A DNA stretch of 64,000 bases from Abelmoschus esculentus (lineage: Eukaryota > Streptophyta > Magnoliopsida > Malvales > Malvaceae). Made by a program: the position numbers and the translations under genes. The stretch's first letter is position 1. Each line of letters starts with the position of its first letter. The notes beneath the pieces were generated by a model. It worked only from the letters and a program-made list of their open reading frames with translations, was not told the origin of the DNA and made no database searches. Where the stretch lies: the NCBI GenBank assembly GCA_035048815.1, contig JAUCBN010000038.1, positions 15,959,001 to 16,023,000 on the forward strand, written 5' to 3'. Below, one piece after another: positions 22,976 to 35,094 of this stretch.

Positions 22976-24349
22976 GTAAAAAGTTAACCCGACCTGAAAA
23001 CTCGATTGAAACATGTTTGAGTCAGAACTTGGTTTGACTTGGGGATATAATGACCCGAACCCGTTCTATATTCGACTATTGTTAACCGAACCCGAGTTGG
23101 ATGTGTTATTGTAGTAATCGAACCCGAACTGTATCCGACCGATAATAACCCAAACCTGATTTCAGCCTATTATTGTGAACCCGAAACCTGACCTGTATCC
23201 GATGGAAATGAACCCGAACTCGAGTCTAACTCAGAAGATAACTAATATTACCCGGCAGAATCAACCCGAGACTTAATTTTACTCGACTTGTTTTGAATCC
23301 AACCTGATAAATAACTAGACTTATTTTGAACCCGACATGTTATTGACCTCAACTAATATTAACAAGACTTAATATTTACATGACATATAATTAGGTATAT
23401 CTATAATTTGATGAATTTAAAATATTGGTAAATATAATTATGTATATCAATAATTTGATGAATTTAAAATATTGGTAACTATAATTAAGCTTAAAAAATA
23501 AAATTAGATATCATAATTAATTTAGAGATTAATATTTAAATTTACTATTATATATTTAATTAAATTAATTTATTTAATATTTTATTTAGTTTTAATGTAT
23601 TTAATTTTAATTATAATTTCAAATTAAAATTTCATTAAAAATTATAGTTTTAAATTAATATTCATTAAAATTTATAATTTTAAATTAATATTTAATTAAG
23701 TTAAATTAACTTATTGAAATTAGGATAAATTGAGTTAAATTAAAATATAAATTAAAAACATAATTAAAACAATTCTAAAATAAAATATAGATTTTTATTA
23801 AATTAATATAAATTATGACTCAATTAAATTAAGCAAAAAATTGATAAAAAATATAATTAATAAAAGAAGAGTGAAAAGACAATTTTGGAGAGAATTAGAA
23901 ACAAGTTTTTATTATTATATAAAAAGGAGGGAAAAAATAAAAATTTAGAGTAAATTAATATATATAGTAAATTTTAATGGATTATTATTATTATTATAAC
24001 ATATAATCAAATAATAAATTTTGATTAAATATAATCAATTAAAAATATAAGAAAGGAGATTAAATTTAGATAATCATTTGACATTACTCTAAGTCGGGTA
24101 AAAATTTTGTATATTTTTATATAGGTCGCGCCTAAAACATAAAATCTCGCGCGACTCTCCATATTATTTTACAATTATATCAATTAGGTTTTGATCACTC
24201 GAAAATTAAGTTTTAAATAAAATAAAATTAAATATTTTAAAATTGTTTCAATTTGATCATAGAGAATTAGTTTAGTAATAAGAGAATTGGTCTTATAGAA
24301 CTACTTTAGTAATTTGGGCTTAAGGAATTAGTGTAGCTTAAAGAATTAA
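22976..24349. other. AT-rich intergenic DNA
   Basis: The first 350 bp are rich in 'cccgaacc' and 'acccgaact' words in a degenerate, non-periodic pattern. The remainder is over 80 percent A+T by eye, with a direct repeat of 'aatttgatgaatttaaaata' at about 23406 and 23453. No coding or RNA gene seen. Confidence 0.5.
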
Positions 24350-24666
24350 TAATATACATACATTAATTAATAAACAAATTAAATATATATTAGTATACAT
24401 TTAAGTATATATATACATATATTATATATATTAAAGTATATTATATATATATTAAGTATATTATATATTACATATAATACATTAATGCATAAAGTATAAT
24501 ATATATAAGTATATTATATATATTAAAGTATATTATACATGTATTAAACTATATTATATATATAATATATATTAATGTATATTATATACATATATACATC
24601 TAGTATATACATATATATATATATATATATAAGTAATAAGTATACATATATTAATATATATATCTA

Positions 24667-24729
<63 letters not shown>

Positions 24730-24763
24730 ATAATAAAGTATACATATATTAATATATGTTTTG
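24350..24763. repeat. AT-rich microsatellite block, including an (atatac)n run
   Basis: Tandem tatata/attatatat words fill the stretch, with a near-perfect hexanucleotide run of atatac at about 24668-24729 (around ten units). The block directly abuts the truncated 3' LTR of the Tekay element and marks the deletion breakpoint or a slippage hotspot. Confidence 0.85.
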
Positions 24764-25411
24764 AATCTGGAAAAATCTAAATTATCCTCAAGCTAAAACA
24801 CAGATTTTTCGGACACTCTCACTCCCTGACTCGATTTAAAACACAACCTAAAACCGATTCTAACATGAATCCAACAACAAAACAACCTTCCCCTTAAGGA
24901 TCGAATCAAAACTCAATAAAAAATAACCCATATCTTCTCCATTTCAAAAGCTTCGAAACTAGTCTCCTAAACTCTAAACCGGCACGAAAACTACCACAAA
25001 ACGAAACTAAGAAATCATTCGAAACAACTACAACTATAACCCATATAAAATCCAAAACAAAACAAGTAAAACCGAAACCACACTAACGGGGATAGAAGCA
25101 GTAGAGAGAAAGAAGGAGTAAGAGCAAAGATTCAACACTCACTTTGAATCCTCAGACAAGAATTAAAATCCCAGAATTAAAATTAGATTTTAATCCGAGA
25201 AATAAAGGAGAAATTAATCCCTCATTAAATTCGAATCAATTTTTAGGAAGAAGAAAACGTTACCCAAAAGAAATGGGAAAATTACACAAGGGTCTGGATA
25301 TTTCAAAAAATTCCAATTTGGTCACTGAAATTATAATTCAAAATCCCCAAATTCTAGGGCACAATCTAGGGATTTTGACTTAAGTCAAAGGGAAAAAGTT
25401 GGGGTGTTACA
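24764..25411 (-). mobile_element. Truncated 3' LTR of Gypsy-1
   Basis: The reverse complement begins TGTAACACCCCAAC directly after the polypurine tract (AAGGGGGAGACT, about 25412-25426) and matches 31810-32180 plus 34809-35094, the parts of the 5' LTR outside its insertion. Only about 650 of an expected 2.1 kb remain; the rest ends at the microsatellite. The loss shows that the element suffered a deletion after insertion. Confidence 0.82.
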
Positions 25412-25439
25412 AGTCTCCCCCTTACAGAAATTTCGTCCT

Positions 25440-26970
25440 CGAAATTTACCTAGATCAAAAAGATGTGGATATTGGGTTTTGATGACAGACTTGGGCTCCC
25501 ACGTAGCCACATCATGACCTCGATTATGCAAGAGAATCTTAACCATCTTAATGGTTTTCTTCCGAAGGACTTTCTGGTCCTAAGCAATAATCTCAATTGG
25601 TTCCTCCTCATAACACAGATCTGGATGAATCTCGAAATCCTCAACAGACAGAACATGAGACGGATTTGCTTGATAACGTCTCAGTACAGAAACATGGAAC
25701 ACATCATGGATACGCTTGAGATCAGTGGTAACTCAAGCTGATAAGCTACAGGTCCAACACGTCTGATAATCCGATAAGGTCCAATATATCTGGGACTGAG
25801 CTTGCCCTTACGGCCAAAACGTAGTATCTTCCTCCATGAAGATACTTTCAGAGAAACCTCATCACCAACCTCAAACTCAAGATCCTTACGCCTCAAATTC
25901 GCATAAGATTTCTGTCTATCAAAAGCGGCTTTAAGCCGATCCCGAATCAACTTGACTGTCTTCTTAGCCTCATGTACAAGATCTGGACCCAGTAAACTGT
26001 GCTCATTAAGCTTAGTCCATCCAATAGGGGTGCGACACTTATGCCCATACAGAGCCTCATAAGGTGTCATCTTAATGCTGGCCTGATAATTGTTATTATA
26101 AGCGAACTCTACCAAAGGTAAGAAATCCTCCCAATTGCCTCTGAAATCCAGAATCATCCTCTCAATATATCCTCAAGGATTTGAATCACACGCTCAGACT
26201 AACATCGATCTGAGGGTGATAAGTAGTGCTGAAATTTAACCGAGTACTCAAAGTAGTATGCAGAGATCTTAGAACTTCGACGTAAACCTCGGATCCCGGT
26301 CAGATATAATAGATAGATGCACTCCATATAACCGAACAATCTCATAGATATATAACCGGGCCAACTTACTTAGAGGGTAAGTGGTCTTGATAGGGATGAA
26401 GTATACAGACTTGGTCAACCGATTTACGATGACCCAAACAAAATCCTTCTTTGACGGAGTCAAAGGTAAACTATTGAAAAAATCCATAGTCACCTGCTCT
26501 CATTTCCACTGAGGAATCTCAATATGCTGAAAAGTCCAGATGGACACTATAGCTCTACTTTGACTTTCTGGCAAGTCAAGCACTTGAACACAAAACTGAC
26601 GTCTCTCTTGAGACCTTTCCACCAGTACTTCTCCCGGAGATTCTTATACATCTTATCACCACCAGGATGCATATAATAAATACTATCATGAGCCTCTCGA
26701 AGAATAACCTGTTTCAACTCAGAGTTCTTTGGAACACAGTAACGACCTCGAAAACATAAAACACCATCCTGATCAATAGAGAAGTCATGAGAAGTTCCCT
26801 CCTTAACTTCCATAATGCGATGAGCCAAGTAAGGGTCATTGGGCTGCTCAGCCTGAATCTTCGATATCAGAGTAGAAACCACCCGAAGCTCTGCTAACAA
26901 GCTACCATCCTCAAACAAACTCATCCGGGCAAACAGAGCCCTCAAATCTGAAATGGTGTTGCGACTCAAG
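25440..26970 (-). pseudogene. Gypsy-1 integrase and chromodomain
   Basis: From high to low coordinates: an HHCC zinc-finger end (CLTCQK near 26560), a catalytic core piece at 26269-26493 with IISDRDPRFTSKF, then the GPY/F-type region at 25681-26157 (YIGPYRIIRRVG). A frame change near 25725 leads into a chromodomain with VATWEP and YPHLFDL. The chromodomain would steer insertion to heterochromatin. An in-frame stop follows IEIIA within the chromodomain. The region around the catalytic Glu is disrupted. Not functional. Confidence 0.85.
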
Positions 26971-27139
26971 GTATCCGCAACGACATTAGCTTTACCCGGG
27001 TGGTAATCAATCTCACAGTCATAATCCTTCAGAAGTTTTAACCATCGTTGCTGTCTCAGATTTAGTTTATTCTGAGTGAGAAGATACTTCAGACTCTTAT
27101 GGTCTGTAAAGATGTAACACTTCTCTCCATAGAGATAGT

Positions 27140-28260
27140 GTCTCTAGATTTTCAGAGCAAAGACCACTACCGCTAACTCTAGACCATGAGTAGGATAGTT
27201 ACACTCATATGGTTTCAACTGATGGGATGCATAAGCCACTACCTTCCTATCCTGTATCAAAACATAACCCAAACCGGTGTATGAGACATCACTATAAACG
27301 GTATAAGGTTTCCCCGACTCTAGCTGAGTCAAAACTAGTGCTTGTGTCAGAACTGATTTAAGTTTCTCAAAACTCTCCTACTGTGCCTCAAACTAAGTAA
27401 ACGAAACATCTTTCTTTAGAAGCTTAGTTAATGGAGCGGCTATAGAAGAAAAACCCTCTACAAACCTCCGATAATAACCAGCTAAACCCAGAAAACTACG
27501 GATCTCTACTACATTTTTAGGTTGTTTCCAATCCATGATAGCTCTATTTTCTTCGGGTCAACTTGAATACCCTTAACTGAAACAAAATGTCCCAAAAAAC
27601 AACCTCCGAAAGCCAGAACTCACACTTACTGAACTTTGCATAAAGTTGTTTCTCTCTCAGAGTTTGTAACGCTATACGAAGATGCTGTTCGTGCTCATCC
27701 TCAGACTTGGAGTAGACCAGAATATCATCTATGAAAACCACCACAAACTAATCCAAATAAGGTCGAAACACCCTATTCATCATGTCTATGAATGCAACAG
27801 GGGCATTCGTAAGACCGAAGGGCATTACCAGAAACTCGTAGTGACCATAACGAGTTCAGTAGACTATTTTGAACATATCAAAATCCTTAACCTTGAGTTG
27901 GTAATAACCAGATCTCAGGTCTATCTTAGAGAACACAGAAGCTCCTCGGAACTGGTCAAACAGATCATCTATACGGGGAAGGGGGTACTTGTTCTTGATT
28001 GTCAATTTATTCAACTTCCGATAGTCGATACACAAGCGCAAAGAACCATCTTTCTTTTTAACAATCAGAACAAGGGCTCCCCACAGAGAAACACTAGGTC
28101 GTATGAAACCTCTATCCAGAAGTTCTTGTAATTGAACCTTGAGCTTTTTAAGCTCTTTCGGAGCCATCCGGTATGGTGCCATAGACATTGGAGTAGTCCC
28201 CGGATACAACTCAATATTGAATTCCATCTCTTCTCGCTTAAGGGGCACTCCCGGTAACTC
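27140..28260 (-). pseudogene. Gypsy-1 reverse transcriptase and RNase H
   Basis: The RT part (28248-27544) contains LCIDYRKLNKLT, FSKIDLRSGYYQ and the catalytic box FIDDILVYS, intact in sequence but split over frames by a stop after FKIVY. The RNase H part (27332-27144) shows YSDVSYTGLGYVLIQ, where the usual DAS is DVS, and YASHQLKPYE. All are standard chromovirus motifs. Nonsense codons make the polyprotein unusable. Confidence 0.88.
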
Positions 28261-28460
28261 TTCTAGGAAAATATCTGTAAACTCGCATACAACTTAGATC
28301 TTCTCCATCCCAGAATCAGATTCCCTTGGGTCCAGTATGTAGGTAAGATAAGCCACTGATCCCTTCTTGATCATCTTTTCAGCTTTCAGAGCGGAGATAA
28401 TATTGGACAGAAACCCCCTACGCTCACCAATAAGGGTTACCTCACGGTCATCAGAAGTCC

Positions 28461-28835
28461 TCAAGGTAGCTCTCTTACGCTCACAGTCAAGAGTAACTCG
28501 GTGAGCTGACAACTAATCCATCCAAGAATCAAGTCAAACTTCTTAAACGGAAACTTCATTATATTAGCCGAAAATATTTCCCCTTGGACCTCAAGAGGAT
28601 AATTCTTATACATTTTGGTAACCACTACAGGATTACCTATTGGACTATAAACAGAAATAAAGCTACTGGTATTCTCTATTGGGATTTCCAAGTATCCAGA
28701 TATAGAACTAGAGACATAGAAGTGTGTAGACCCATTATCCAATAGTGCGAACAAAGAAAAAACATGAACAGAAAAAGTATCAGCAATAACGTCTGGCTCA
28801 TTCCGGTCCTCCTGTCTCCTTGTAGCATAAACCAA
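28461..28835 (-). pseudogene. Gypsy-1 aspartic protease
   Basis: The motif LLDNGSTHFYVS replaces the usual D-S/T-G of retropepsins with D-N-G, and FDLILGW corresponds to the conserved DLILGMDWL block. The active-site change alone would impair catalysis. The frame is continuous over about 120 codons, then shifts into the following linker at 28294-28512. Confidence 0.8.
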
Positions 28836-28979
28836 GCTGGGATGAGATCCTCTTGATCTGGCAGATCCTCTGAACTGACTAGGTCTGCCCCTACTGCCAG
28901 TACCAGATGTTGCAGGTCTACCCTGGCCTCTTCCACTAGCTGGGGTCTGAATTGATGCTTGTGACTGCCCCTAAGTATA

Positions 28980-30131
28980 ACAAGACTGTGGTGCCACTAG
29001 ACAGTCTCTGAGACGATGATCATATGAACTACAACAAAAGCAGGCTCCATTATTCATGCGACACTCTCCTGAATGCCATTTCTTATAGAAAGAACACTGG
29101 GTAAAGCTCGGGTACTAGTGGATCCAGCTCTACTAGCAACAGGCATAACGGAAGCAGCTGGTCTAAAACATGTAGAACTCTGAGGCTCAAACACATCGCG
29201 GCCCCTCTTCCTACACTAAAAACCCTAATTGTGCTGAGCAGGTACTGCAGGCTGTCGTTTACCTTTATCCTGAACTTGAGACTCCAACTGAAGCCTCAAA
29301 CTCTCGTTACACTCAGCTATCCTGGCACGTCGAGTGATCATCTTGTATTCTGTGTCGTGGTGAGTAGCAACAACAATCTTCAACTGTACCCGAAGTCCTT
29401 CAGAAAGTGGTCACACTTTTGTTTCTCAGTGGAAATAATACCAAAAGCATACTGGAGCAGACAGAGGAACTCAATCTCATAGTCATTAACGGACATGTCG
29501 TTCTACTGTAGATTCAGAAAATCCTCCTAACACTTATCTAGATACTCGGGTCCAACATATCGATCCTCAAAACTCTGTCTGAAAACTCCCAAGAAATCTT
29601 CTCCGAAGCAGTGACTTTCTCCTCTGTCTCCCACTAGTTCAAGGCCTCTCCTTGAAGTAAAGATACAACAGCCCTCAGTTTCCTATCAGAGGGGTATTCC
29701 ATCTCGACGAACAGACACTGAAGTTTCTTCAGCCAGTACTCTACATCAGTTGGGTGAGTACCGGTTTTGCCATCAAATATGGTCATCCCAGCGACTAAAA
29801 ACTCGGTAGAGATGGGTTTCCTAACACCCTCATTTTGCCACAAATATTGGAGTAGCTCTCTCTGTATGGTCACAGAATCCAACCCAACAGTCTCACTGTC
29901 CCTAGAAACATAAGGTCCCTCACTCTGGTCAGGCTGATCAACCTCGGCCTGCTATGCCTCGGTCTGAACCTCAAGTAAATCCTCTCCTCCTATATCTTGG
30001 GCCAAACTCTAATCCTTTGGCGGGTCCACAGGAGGCGGGACATCACTAGAAGAAGAAGCAGATCGACCTCGGCCATAGCCTCGGCCACGACCTCTCCTAG
30101 TAACTAAACGTGTACTCCTACGAGGTGACAT
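28980..30131 (-). pseudogene. Gypsy-1 gag with CCHC zinc knuckle
   Basis: It starts at the ATG at 30131 (MSPRRSTRLVTRRGRGRG, arginine-rich) and soon meets a stop. The gag core at 29882-29634 shows KTGTHPTDVEYWLKKLQ and YPSDRKLRAVVSLLQGEA, typical of the retrotrans_gag domain. Near 29010-29050 a CFCCSSYDHRLRDC knuckle (C-x2-C-x4-H-x4-C) remains. Several stops and shifts lie between them. Confidence 0.8.
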
Positions 30132-30314
30132 AGTAGAGTATCTACAGAAGGACAAACAGAATCCTATATGAAAGTCGGTACTTGGAGTAATATTCAAAAT
30201 ATTTCAAAAATTTTCAAAACAGAGTCAAAACAAGAAATCTGGATTTATTGAATAGATTTTTAAAAATTATTTTCAGATCAAAAATCATTTTAGACCTTAC
30301 AGTTCGAGGATTGA

Positions 30315-30331
30315 ACCTGGCTCTGATACCA
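30315..30331 (-). promoter_or_regulatory. Primer-binding site of Gypsy-1
   Basis: The - strand reads TGGTATCAGAGCCAGGTT, complementary to the 3' end of plant initiator tRNA-Met and standard for this clade. It lies 5 bp from the end of the 5' LTR. Its good preservation contrasts with the decayed coding region. Confidence 0.88.
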
Positions 30332-31499
30332 TTAGAGGTAACCCCTAAAATTTACCTAATTTCTTGGATTAGAAGTTGAGGTTTTATTTTACTGAAAATT
30401 AATTTACAAGTTAGGGTTTTATAAATTTAAAATATAATTTGGATAAATTATTAAATAATTAATAATTCAAAATACTGAAAAAAATTCAACGTTTAAAATA
30501 CTAAATTCAATCCACAAATATTAAACATTCCAAAACCAAAAGTTATTTAAAGTCTGATACAAAATTATTAACCGAAATAATTATAAGTCCAGAATAATAA
30601 AACGTACGGTATAACAGAAATTCAAATTCGAATATCCTCCAAGTACCAAGATCTATGATCGGGTATCTGAAACAGAAACTAGAAGGATGTAAGCTAGGGA
30701 GCCTAGTGTGTCTCTAGAGCAGATAAACAATATTACAGAATAATATAACGTAGATGATGTAAAGTATGCATGACATATACCCAACTCCAAACACCAACAG
30801 AAGAGTAAGTTCCCTTGAACCACTCTAACTCCATCACACCAACAGAAGTGGAAAGTCGACCTGCAGGTGGAGCCACTGAACAGAAGTGATAAATCACTAA
30901 CTTCCCCGTACTCATATAATCTACCAAATGTAATGTTATATGCATATACAGAATCAGAATGCATGCCTTAATATCTAACAGGAGGTAAACATAATAAATA
31001 TCAGGATCAGAAATGTAATGTCATGATGATGCATGATCATACGAATTTAACAGAAACTGAACATACTGAAAAACAGAATTTACAAAAGAGAACACACCTG
31101 AAGTAGAAGACTCAACGTCGAGAATGACGTCTACTAGACTCGGCTCTACCACTAGAACGAGTAGGAGTAGAACCTACGAATAACAATTAACATTAGACAC
31201 CCTACTATGCCACTCTACTAATAAGTACACTAAACAGAAACAAACCGAACTCACGTGTGGGTCCTGCAGACTGATAAACAGGAGGTCGTCTAGGAGGCAG
31301 AGGAGGCAACTGCTCAGGATCGGAATCTACGTCACCTGAACCAAAAGAAACCGATTTAGAATTCGTTACAGATAACTTCTAAATAACAAATCAAACTTAA
31401 AAGCTCTAAAAATGATATTTCGGGTTCGAATTTCAAAAAACGGACAACATTATTAGACTTAGGAAATTGAAAAACATAAAGTGAGCCCAAGTCGAAAAA

Positions 31500-31685
31500 G
31501 TCAACGTTAACGTCAGTATGGTCAACGTTGATGTCAGCAAATAACATCATCAGTCAACGTTGATGTTAGCAGATGACATCATCAGTCAACGCTGACGTTA
31601 GCTGATGACATCATCAGTCAACACTGATGTCAGCTGATGATGTCATCAGTCAATGCTGACGTCAGCATGACGTCAACAGGTCGTG
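31500..31685. repeat. Short tandem array with tcagtcaacg(t/c)tgatgt core
   Basis: About four to five units of 32-33 bp, each with 'cagtcaa(c/t)(g/a)(t/c)tgatgt(c/t)agc' and 'gatgacatca', the last ending in 'gctgacgtcagcatgacgtc'. The units carry TTGAC on one strand and TGACGTCA-type palindromes. A related array is in the nested LTR at 33000-33365, so it is a family trait of this LTR. Confidence 0.75.
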
Positions 31686-32241
31686 GGTTGGGTTGAGTCG
31701 GTCGGGTTTTGGGTTAAAACGGGTCGGTTTTCTGGGTTGAGTCTGATCGGTCACGGGTTATTCCAAATTTTCCTGAGAAAATCTGGGTTTTCTAGATTTT
31801 CTCGAGAAAATCTGGAAAAATCCAGATTATCCCCAGGCTAAAAAACAGATTTTTCGGACTCTCTCACCCCCTAATTCGGTTCAAAACACAACCTAAAACC
31901 GATTCTAACACGAATCCAACAACATAACAACCTTCCCCTTAAGGACCGAATCAAAACTAAATAAAAAATAACCCCTCTCTTCTCCCTTTCAAAAGCTTCG
32001 AAACCAGTCTCATAAACTCTGAACCGGTACAAAAACTATCACAAAACGAAACCAAGAAATCATTCGAAACAACTACAACTATAACCCACATCAAATCCAA
32101 AACAAAACAAGTAAAACCGAAACCATTTACCACACTAACGGGGATGGAAGCAGTAGAGAGAAGGAAGGAGTAAGGGCAAAGATTCTGTAACACCTGATCC
32201 TGGTTATAAAAAAAAAATAAAGGGAAGAAATGTGGTTGTGA

Positions 32242-32297
32242 GGCTTCGAACCTACAACCCCTAGCTTGTCTACCTTATGGCTTAACCATCTAAGCTA
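32242..32297 (-). other. tRNA-like block with pol III A and B boxes inside the LTR
   Basis: On the - strand, TAGCTTAGATGG (32297-32286) fits the A-box consensus TRGYNNARNNGG, and GGTTCGAAGCC (32252-32242) fits the B-box GGTTCGANNCC, with 33 bp between them. That is tRNA-like spacing. The acceptor stem does not pair well and the T stem has mismatches, so I do not call a tRNA gene. It may be a tRNA-derived insertion (SINE head) or convergent sequence. Confidence 0.5.
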
Positions 32298-32999
32298 GAT
32301 AACTCTTGTGTTAGGTTATACCGAACCTTACCTTTAACACGTTAATATCCTGGTTAATAATAATAATAATAGATTCGAATACATCTGTTGGTTCATGTTA
32401 GAACCATTTGAGATCAAAATATCCCATCTCTATTCGAAACAATTCTCTCCCTCACCCAAACACTCCGGCCACTGCTAATCTCCCTCACCGCCGCGCCATG
32501 TCGTGCACCGCTACCATCGGAGTGTTCGCCGCCGTCCCCCGACCAAAACCCCTCCATCGACGTGCCCTTCCTTCGCCGCCTCCGCCATGAATCGGGGATT
32601 GAAGATTCGTCGGATCTAGGGTTTAAACCCTTCGGTTCCTTCGCCGTTTCAGGTCGCCACCGGCATCATCCCGGCGCGTCGTCCCCTCCTTTGTGTTCAC
32701 CGTGCTGAGACGAGCAGAGCGCCTCCGTTTCCGCAACCGTTGGTCGCCGTTCAGGCCTTCACCGGAGGACTTTAACCGATTCGGGTTTTGGTAAGCTGGG
32801 AGGGGGTTGTTCTAAGGATTTTGGGGTGTTTGGATGTTAATATGGTGGTGAAAAACTGATTTTTGGTGTTTTTCCGGCCTGAGGGGGTGTTTTCCGGCCA
32901 TTTTAGGCCGTGCGTGGGCTCCACGCGCCGTCACGGGCGATTTCCGGCCACCGTGGACGGCTGCCGAGAGCCGGCCGGTCTAAACCGGTCAACCCGAGT

Positions 33000-33365
33000 C
33001 AAACCGAACCGGTCCAACCCGAACCGAACCGAACCGACCCGTTGACCGACCCAACCCGTTGACCAGACCCAACCCGTTGACCGACCCATTGACCTGACCA
33101 GACCAGACCCGTTGACCGAACCGTTGACCGACCCGACCCGTTGACCGACCCGTTGACCGATCCGACCCGTTGACCAATGACGTCAGTGTTGACTGCTGAC
33201 GTGGCAGCTGACGTCAGCGTTGACTGCTGACGTGGTAGTTGACGTGGCAGCTGATGTCAGCGTTGACTGTTGACGTGGCTGCTGACGTGGCAGCTAACGT
33301 CAGTGTTGACTGCTGACGTGGCAGCTGACGTCAATGTTGACTTTGCTGGCGTCAGCGTTGACTTT
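33000..33365. promoter_or_regulatory. Dense array of TTGAC and TGACGTCA/TGACGTGG motifs in an LTR
   Basis: The first part repeats 'ccgttgaccgaccc' many times; the second alternates 'gctgacgtggca' with 'gctgacgtcagcgttgactg'. Between 33177 and 33345 I count about ten ACGT cores in bZIP-type contexts and interspersed TTGAC cores, the W-box of WRKY factors. Such arrays can bind stress and hormone regulators. Regulatory activity here is inferred from motif content only. Confidence 0.6.
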
Positions 33366-35094
33366 GACCAAAAAGTCAAAAATTTCAAAAACCCCAATTT
33401 TATGTTTTTCGACGTCCTGAGTCCATCCGTGAAGTCCGTTTTTCAAAATTCAATCCCGAAAGCCTCCAATTTGGACTTTAAAGTCTTGAGTCAAACTTTT
33501 CTTCTAAGTTAAGTTAAGTTCTGAGTTTTAATCTGGGTCTAATTTCGATATCTGATTACTTGTAGGATCTCATAGTCCTCCCGACCGAGTACCGACCCAG
33601 CCTGGTTCCTCCCGGTTCGACCCGACTCGTGATCCGATCGTGACCCGTATGTATTCTCCTCTCTAGTGAATAAACCCTGTATCTAGATTCTTGTATTGAT
33701 ATAGAACTTTATTGTGTACCTATAGGGTCCAGTACTGCTGCAGAGCGAGGCTCAGCTGCCCAGTAGATCACCTGCGTGCTTCTACTCTTTTGAGGTGTGT
33801 TCCCTTACGTGATATATATTGTGTATCATTGTTTTTCTGTTTATACAAACCAAGCATGTACACTTGACTATCTCTGGACTTTACCTTGACACACATGTTG
33901 AACTTGATCACATTCTGTTTTGCTAAATGCCTGATATATTATACATGACATGTCCTGATTTAGCATTATATGATATCTGAATAAATACTGCCACTGCCAT
34001 CATTATACATGTTATTACTGCATGCCTGTCACTTTAGGTTTGGGGATGATGAGTATTGCCTGTTATTCGGTTCAGCCTTGATCCAGCTGGTAATTCCGAC
34101 CTGTTACGGTTCCTAGCTACGGTTGGGGTAATTCCGTCCTGATAACGGTTCCCGTGCTATAGCCGGGGTAATTTCGTCCTGTTTACGGTACCTTTGCCCC
34201 TTTGGACTTAGGTTAATGCCTGTATTAGACATTGTTCTAGGGAACCGTATTTTGGTGATCGGATGGGGGTAGAATATCATGTCATGCATCTCATGCATTG
34301 TTTTTCTGATATCATTGTATATTGTTTTACCTATGATTTTTATGCACTGCTGGAACACACTGGGCTCCATAGCTCATACTTGTTTTCTTCCCCCTTTCAG
34401 ATATCCGTAGATAGGCAACCCGGATTGGCACTCGGAGGATCTACACCTCCCAGATCATATTTTGATGTAATGCTTGTATTCTCCGTGTTATTAGTTATGG
34501 TGACATGTGCCTTTATTTTGTTACTAGTATGCCTATATTTTGTTACTGGATAGTTTTTAACTCATCATGTTTTATTACCGTGATACAGATTGTTTTATGA
34601 ACAATGTTTTGAACACACATTACCTTTGAGATTAACAGGTTACTATGATCATATGAATTATGGTCGATTTCATGAATTTGATGGAACTGTTATCTTTACA
34701 GGATATGTTGATTTTGGTTAAACTTGTATTTGTTTTATGTTCGTTTCAAAAAAAAAATGTAACTACTTTAGGTCGGGCTTTTCGCATAGGTCGGTCTAGG
34801 GGGTTACAGATTCAACAATCACTTTGAATCCTCAGACAAGAATTAAAATCCCGGAATTAAAATCAGATTTTAATCCGAGAAATAAAGGAGAAGTTAATCC
34901 CCCATTAAATCCGAATCAGTTTTCAGGAGGAAGAAAACGTTACCCAAAAGAAATGAGAAAATTACAAAACAAGGGTCTGGATATTTTAGAAAATTTCAAT
35001 TTGGTCATTGAAATTATAGCTCAAAATCCCCAAATTCTAGGGCACAATCTAGGGATTTTGACTTAAGTCAAAGGGAAAAAGTTGAGGTGTTACA

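Larger units (their letters stand above)
32186..34808 (+). mobile_element. Tekay-like solo LTR nested in the Gypsy-1 LTR
   Basis: It runs TGTAACACCTGATCC...AGGGGGTTACA and is flanked by perfect GATTC duplications (32181-32185 and 34809-34813). Joining the flanks restores the sequence seen in the 3' LTR at about 25128. It belongs to the same broad LTR family as its host but in the opposite orientation: both share the 'cttctact...aggtgtgttc' block. It is 2623 bp long, without internal coding region. Confidence 0.92.
24764..35094 (-). mobile_element. Decayed Ty3/gypsy chromovirus, Tekay type (Gypsy-1)
   Basis: Read on the - strand the order is 5' LTR, tRNA-iMet primer site, gag, protease, RT, RNase H, integrase, chromodomain, polypurine tract and 3' LTR. 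The chromodomain sequence, the YPHLF ending, the 'caaatttcgaggacgaaat'-type motif before the polypurine tract and the TGTAACACC LTR start identify Tekay (Del). The coding region has many stops and frameshifts. The 5' LTR carries a related solo LTR, and the 3' LTR is truncated by the microsatellite at 24763. The 5' LTR abuts the middle of a subtilase exon at 35095. Confidence 0.88.
30337..35094 (-). mobile_element. 5' LTR of Gypsy-1, interrupted by a related solo LTR
   Basis: On the - strand it starts TGTAACACCTCAAC at 35094 and ends GGGGTTACC near 30337, the last A apparently mutated to C. The insert at 32186-34808 with its duplicated GATTC accounts for 2.6 kb, leaving an LTR of about 2.1 kb. 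A block of four about 32-bp repeats lies at 31550-31680. The base pairs outside (attgg, 35095-35099) belong to a subtilase exon. Confidence 0.8.

Noticed and set aside
32242..32297. Bona fide tRNA gene
   Set aside because: Boxes fit but acceptor and T stems do not pair properly; reported only as a tRNA-like block.
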